A program made the translations under genes and the position numbers. Below, in pieces: positions 6,550-10,157 of a stretch of 10,157 nt of DNA (its first letter is position 1; every line of letters starts with the position of its first letter). This DNA is from Thalassiosira profunda. Taxonomy: Eukaryota; Bacillariophyta; Thalassiosirophyceae; Thalassiosirales; Thalassiosiraceae. The stretch covers positions 1-10,157 of the forward strand of contig JALLAP010000831.1 of assembly GCA_036939355.1 (NCBI GenBank). Direction: 5' to 3'. Below the pieces are notes generated by a model, which searched no databases, was not told where the DNA came from, and saw only the letters and a program-made list of their open reading frames with translations.

Positions 6550-8541
6550 CTATGCCCCCCTCTCGCCTGACAGCAGTTGTTTGGCCAGCACCCAGGGAGA
6601 GGGAGGCAGGGTCTTGGGAGGTAGTACAGATCTGAGCAATCTTGTTGCTTGCCTCAGAACAGTCAGTTGTGGAGTATCCTTTGCAGCCGGTACGACCTCG
6701 CACTGGCTGTCTATCAATCCAAAGTCACCAGAAAGAGATGCAGCCGCCTGCCGGGCTGTTACCACCGATTTCTCAGTGCTCCAAGAGGCATGGCCAGTTC
6801 GATCTACCCAATCTCCGCACATGTACAAGCCCTTGTCCAGCTTGACGTCTGGCGAATAGAGTGCCGAGTTAGGCGCAAAATGAGAGACGGCATTTCGAGC
6901 TCGTATCACCGTCGAGTCAACGATTGCATCCGCAGATATCTTTTCCGTTCCAAGAGCTGCCGACACTGCCCGGAGAGCGAGATCAATGATGGCATCGTCA
7001 TCATAGTCAACGAATGCGTCTGCTCGGTAGAAGTCAACTTCCAGAACAGCCACTTGGGCATCCTCTTCGACATTTGCCTTTTGATAGCCCACACTGAACT
7101 CATCGTGCATCCGCTGCAAGTCATAAAAGCAAAAGCCAGTCTCCTGCAACTCATCAATGCCTCCAATTGAAGCACCACAGACTGCAATAGGAGAGTCCTT
7201 CATTGCTTTGGCCATCTCTGGAGGAAGCTGTGTCATGCCATGAGAGCCACCGTCCAAGTTTGACGTTGTTGTTGTATCTGGTTTCAGGAACAAGCGCACT
7301 GCGACGCAAGTTACGCCTCGTAGCTTGTCAAAGTCTTTTGTCGCAACTAGAAATGATAGAGCAGGCGACGCCGATGCAAGTTTGCCTGCGGCGACTCCGC
7401 CGACAGCCAGAACAACGGCATCGCAGTCAATTGACTCAGTTTTACCCTCTCTCGAGCCAAGTTGTAAAGAGTATGTTTCGTCATCATTCTTTTCAATCGA
7501 AGACACCCTAGCACCGCCTTGGATAGACACACCTCTTTTCTCCAACTGTTGCCCCCACGGTTCAAAGATCTTTTCGCTGATGCTCCCTCTGCACCATCTC
7601 ACATCAAATGCACCCTTGGACTGCAACGCAAAGACGTGAAAGCAAGATAAAGCCGCGGCTGCCGAGCAGTCGTAGGCTGGACACATCGGGAGTACGTGCA
7701 GCAATGGGGAAACAAACTCCTCATTCAAAGCCGTGGTGATCCCCGCCTTCTCGAAAAGAAGGGACGCTGGTTGCGTATCGTAGCGTTCCCAAGAGTTGCG
7801 TGACTCTTGCTCAAAGTCTGCCCATGCTCCGAGGAGGCCGATGCCCGACACCAAATCAATTGCATTCACTTGTGAGCCTCCTCCTTTGGCTTTTGAGGTA
7901 TCGAGCTCTGCAAGGACTGGCAGATCCAACGGAGGAGGCAGATTGGACGCAATAAAGCGTCGGAGGGACTCGTCATCGAAACCAACCAGAGAAGCGGCGG
8001 CGGTGGTCTCCCCGCTGCCCTCGTCTTCCAACAGGACCGGCGCCACTGCAACTCTCCCATTCTTTGAGTAGAGCGCGCTGGGCGTAAAATCTCCCAACAC
8101 CTCGTCCACATCGACGCCTTCAATGCATTGCATCATTGCAAAGGTGTTGCGATACTCCCTCCAAAAGCCGTGTATCCCCGCCTCGGCCGGCCGGCCGTTG
8201 CTCCTGCGGTATCCGCCCGCGAGGCCGCCCTTGGCTTGCTTTTGTGCATCCAATAAGATGATCTCCACGTTGCTGTTGGTGGATATGGATTCGCAGAGGG
8301 AATAGCCCGCCCATCCGCCACCGACGACCACCACCCGCAGCTTCTCGGACGAGTCCGTGCCACTGCTTTCTTCAATCGCCACGCCCGCGCTACTGCTTGT
8401 GTCGCTGATGCTCCTGCAAAGTGTCGACGCTCGTCTTGGCACCGGACCCGAGGTGAAGGTGAAGCCCCACGCGCCATTATGCAACGCCGAGAGGAGAGCC
8501 AACGGGCCCCAGAGGCAATGCCTCGCCATCGCGACAGACAC
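6550..8541 (-). CDS. Plastid-targeted FAD-dependent carotene-desaturase-like oxidoreductase
   Basis: A single exon of 663 residues. Residues 1-26 form a signal peptide ending GAWG|FTF, and the Ser/Arg-rich stretch after Phe27 looks like a transit peptide, which together indicate import into a secondary plastid. An FAD-binding Rossmann fold starts at VVVVGGGWAGYS (GxGxxG at 74-79), with the acidic end of strand 2 at D99. GGLAGGY at 105-111 and EAGIHGFW at 120-127 follow. The C-terminal flavin motif GLYMCGDW lies at 571-578, followed by a Ser/Thr/Ala helix. This layout is that of amine-oxidase-fold desaturases (phytoene and zeta-carotene desaturases, CrtU-like proteins). It is longer than zeta-carotene desaturase because of the leader and a C-terminal extension (residues about 605-663). 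The exact substrate cannot be read; a role in carotenoid or related plastid isoprenoid oxidation is inferred. A second Met at residue 5 could also serve as start. It is divergent from another plastid-protein gene. Confidence 0.88.
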   Translation of the reverse strand: MSVAMARHCLWGPLALLSALHNGAWGFTFTSGPVPRRASTLCRSISDTSSSAGVAIEESSGTDSSEKLRVVVVGGGWAGYSLCESISTNSNVEIILLDAQKQAKGGLAGGYRRSNGRPAEAGIHGFWREYRNTFAMMQCIEGVDVDEVLGDFTPSALYSKNGRVAVAPVLLEDEGSGETTAAASLVGFDDESLRRFIASNLPPPLDLPVLAELDTSKAKGGGSQVNAIDLVSGIGLLGAWADFEQESRNSWERYDTQPASLLFEKAGITTALNEEFVSPLLHVLPMCPAYDCSAAAALSCFHVFALQSKGAFDVRWCRGSISEKIFEPWGQQLEKRGVSIQGGARVSSIEKNDDETYSLQLGSREGKTESIDCDAVVLAVGGVAAGKLASASPALSFLVATKDFDKLRGVTCVAVRLFLKPDTTTTSNLDGGSHGMTQLPPEMAKAMKDSPIAVCGASIGGIDELQETGFCFYDLQRMHDEFSVGYQKANVEEDAQVAVLEVDFYRADAFVDYDDDAIIDLALRAVSAALGTEKISADAIVDSTVIRARNAVSHFAPNSALYSPDVKLDKGLYMCGDWVDRTGHASWSTEKSVVTARQAAASLSGDFGLIDSQCEVVPAAKDTPQLTVLRQATRLLRSVLPPKTLPPSPWVLAKQLLSGERGA

Positions 8542-8822
8542 GGCGCCTCTTGGGCAAGCAGCGGGGGCGGGGCGGCGGCTGCGTCGGCGGCTGTCCCACG
8601 GCTGCGGCTGCGAGGTAGGACGGAAGCAGTGGAGGAAGCTGGGAGGAATGAAGTGGAGAAGTGGGCGGAGAAGCTCTCCTGCTGGCCATTCATTTCAGAC
8701 GAAGCTTATGGTACTGGACAGTCCACCCAGTCCAGCCACGTCATTGCCAACGCGCCTTCCCCATCCCTCCCCCCGCCCCGACAGTTTTTGCAAAGGCGTC
8801 GCAAAGGCCGTCGACCGCCACC
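8542..8822. promoter_or_regulatory. Bidirectional promoter between two plastid-protein genes (281 bp)
   Basis: This stretch separates the divergent starts of the desaturase-like gene and the small plastid-protein gene. It is GC-rich near the desaturase start, with a GC-box-like GGGGGCGGGG near 8565. It carries ACGTCA at 8738-8743 (TGACGT on the minus strand), a bZIP/CRE-type core reported in CO2- and light-responsive diatom promoters. GCAAAGGC is tandemly repeated just before the plus-strand ATG, which has a strong CCACC ATG context. The open frames running through here are chance readings. Regulatory roles are inferred. Confidence 0.5.
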
Positions 8823-9442
8823 ATGAAGACTGCCCTCGCCCTCTCCTTCGTCGGCGCCGCCGCAGCCTTCGCCCCCAACCAGCCGTCGGCCCGCGCGCCC
8901 ACATCCCTGGCCTTCTTTGGGACGGCCAAGACGGCGGCAGTGAAGTCCAGTCCGCTTGCCGAAGAGGCCCTAGAACTCTACAACTCCAAATACAACAAGG
9001 GCTCCCGGCCGAAGTTCTTCTTCGAGAGCTGGGGAATGCCTGCGTCGTACGCCGAGCGAGCGAAGGAGTTGTCGAGCGACAGACGTTCAATGCGATTGCA
9101 TCTCTGTACGGAGAGGAGGAGGCGCTGAAGATGGTTAGGATTCAACCGGGCGTGCTGGCCTTCACCAAAGAGAACTTCAAGCCTTCTCTCGAGGCGTTCG
9201 GCGAAAAGTTTGGTTACGAGGAGAGCAAGGAGATGATAATCCGGAATCCTGGCCTTCTTAGCGTGAAGCCAGAATCTGCCGAAGCTGCGGACGACCTGAC
9301 CATGCAACTTTCTTACGTTGTCGATATCACGAGGCCAATCGGCAACTTTGGTCCTGCGGCAATCATCGCTCTCCTTTCTGTTCCGGCACTTGAGAGTGCC
9401 GCTGGGGTGAGCCGCGGCGAGCTCTTCAGCTCTCTGTTTTGA
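8823..9442 (+). CDS. Small plastid-targeted protein of unknown function, frameshifted near 9080
   Basis: The ATG at 8823 has CCACC before it and opens a classic bipartite leader: MKTALALSFVGAAAAFAP, with signal cleavage before Phe17, then a Ser/Ala/Thr/Lys transit segment. The mature part starts near LAEEALELYNSKYNKG and continues FFFESWGMPASYAERAKEL. The frame then diverges (stop at 9126-9128), while the conserved-looking continuation TFNAIASLYGEEEALKM and onward lies in another frame, open to TGA at 9440-9442. Correcting one base gives about 206 residues. No GT-AG intron with the right phase is present, so I call a one-base loss between about 9068 and 9083, either a sequencing error or a real mutation. 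Two units, ALKMVRIQPGVLAF and SKEMIIRNPGLLSV, resemble mTERF-type helical repeats, and a hydrophobic helix (GPAAIIALLSVPALES) lies near the C-terminus. The function is unknown. Confidence 0.72.
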
Positions 9443-9684
9443 GAGCCACATCTCTACCATCTAGGAGAGAGTATTCCCGTGAGGAGAGACAACAATGAGT
9501 GGCTGCGCTTATTACAATCAGAATCCACTACCATACAGAGGACACAAATCTATCTAGCCATTTGTTCTCTTAAGAGTCTTTAGCTGTATTCCAATGCATA
9601 TAAAATTGTGTTGTTTCTCTGCTCTTCTACACTAGCAAGATCGATGTGAGCACCGTGCATCAACTGACTGATCAAACGGTCACA
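9443..9684. other. Convergent intergenic region (242 bp), 3' UTRs
   Basis: This lies between the stops of the small plastid-protein gene and the kinase gene. It is more AT-rich than the surroundings, especially 9590-9620 (ATGCATATAAAATTG), which may serve polyadenylation. I see no gene or RNA in it. Confidence 0.5.
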
Positions 9685-10157
9685 TCACAGTTTTGGCTTC
9701 TTCAGGTCGGGAGAACCCAAAATGTCGTCCAGATTGTACAAATCATCCCCGTCGGCACCGGCCGAAGCACCAATGAGGAACGCCTTTCTCTTCATCTCCT
9801 TCTCTGCCGCTCCATTCACCGGCGTTTCGATTTGCTCGGCCGGCCTTTGCGCAAACGCATCGAAGAGAGTGGACTTAGGCGACTTGCCTTTCGTCAAGAC
9901 AGTCTCCTTCAGATCCAGCCAATTCGTGACGTAGTTCTCGCGGAATTCCGGTCGTTCGATTTGCATCGAGTGGTTCACCATGTACTGATGCCTCAGCGCG
10001 TCGTCGGCCGTCATGCGCCGCTTGGGGTCTAGATGGAGCATGCCGTCAATGAGACCGATCAGCCCCGAGAATTCCTGTTCCGCGCTGTCGCCGAAGGAAT
10101 TCTTGAGCATGGCACGAATGGCCTTCTGTACCCCCCGGCCGTACTTTTTCTTCTTCC
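9685..10157 (-). CDS. C-terminal part of a Ser/Thr protein kinase (5' end outside the window)
   Basis: The minus-strand frame is open from the window edge to TGA at 9685-9687 and gives 156 residues. The stretch GLIDGMLHLDPKRRMTADDALRHQYM is kinase subdomain XI: the LDPxxR signature with its invariant Arg, then the ALxHxY/F helix that ends the catalytic domain. The Lys-rich segment before it (KKKKYGRGVQKAIRAM) would fall in the variable insert before subdomain XI. After the kinase domain come about 90 residues of low-complexity tail with basic (KRKAF) and acidic (DGDDLYNLDDILG) parts, possibly a docking or localisation tail. The DP-x-x-R style fits CMGC kinases such as the PRP4 or DYRK groups, but too little is visible to choose. 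Catalytic Lys, HRD and DFG motifs lie outside the window. The gene converges with the small plastid-protein gene. Confidence 0.8.
   Translation of the reverse strand, partial: KKKKYGRGVQKAIRAMLKNSFGDSAEQEFSGLIGLIDGMLHLDPKRRMTADDALRHQYMVNHSMQIERPEFRENYVTNWLDLKETVLTKGKSPKSTLFDAFAQRPAEQIETPVNGAAEKEMKRKAFLIGASAGADGDDLYNLDDILGSPDLKKPKL

Noticed and set aside
8357..8820. Plus-strand frame extending the small plastid-protein gene upstream
   Set aside because: It overlaps the 5' end of the desaturase-like gene and the promoter, whereas the ATG at 8823 begins a canonical plastid leader in a strong context.
9014..9082. An intron explaining the frame change in the small plastid-protein gene
   Set aside because: No GTGAGT donor is present, available GT-AG pairs keep the wrong phase or are too short, and removal would delete the conserved-looking FFFESWGMP segment.

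Overview
This is a compact nuclear segment from a eukaryotic alga with a red-type secondary plastid, most likely a photosynthetic stramenopile (ochrophyte); a haptophyte is not excluded. Three things point there. Short spliceosomal introns (62-101 bp) all begin GTGAGT. Two encoded proteins begin with bipartite plastid-targeting leaders that have Phe at the predicted signal-peptide cleavage site (AAAAFAP-type and GAWGFTF). The prolyl 4-hydroxylase is of a type I associate with algae of this kind.

Layout, left to right, with strictly alternating strands: (1) the 3' end of an unrecognised plus-strand gene (1-249); (2) a minus-strand, four-exon gene (4509 down to 295) encoding an eight-repeat beta-propeller-like N-terminus, a charged coiled coil and a C-terminal 2-oxoglutarate/Fe(II) oxygenase domain; (3) a 1,278-bp transposon (499-1776) inserted in the last exon of that gene; (4) a plus-strand, three-exon secreted prolyl 4-hydroxylase (4773-6513); (5) a minus-strand, single-exon, plastid-targeted FAD-dependent carotene-desaturase-like enzyme (8541-6550); (6) a plus-strand small plastid-targeted protein with a frameshift (8823-9442); (7) the 3' end of a minus-strand protein kinase (10157-9685).

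The main result is the transposon. It has 72-bp terminal inverted repeats and an exact 10-bp target-site duplication (GGTGGTAATC), which fits a non-autonomous Mutator-like element (MULE). It splits the oxygenase domain between the first two iron ligands (H777, D779) and the third ligand (H836) with the 2-oxoglutarate-binding Arg (R847). Without the element and one target-site copy, the exons sum to 2,646 bp, exactly 882 codons, so the gene was intact before insertion. As it stands, the frame ends four codons into the element, giving an 821-residue protein predicted to lack oxygenase activity. The exact duplication and the still-open downstream fragment suggest a recent insertion.

Two divergent gene pairs have compact shared promoters: the propeller-oxygenase and prolyl hydroxylase genes (263 bp), and the two plastid-protein genes (281 bp). 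The convergent pairs are very tight (45, 36 and 242 bp between stop codons), so their 3' UTRs probably overlap. I see no RNA genes, CRISPR arrays or bacterial features.
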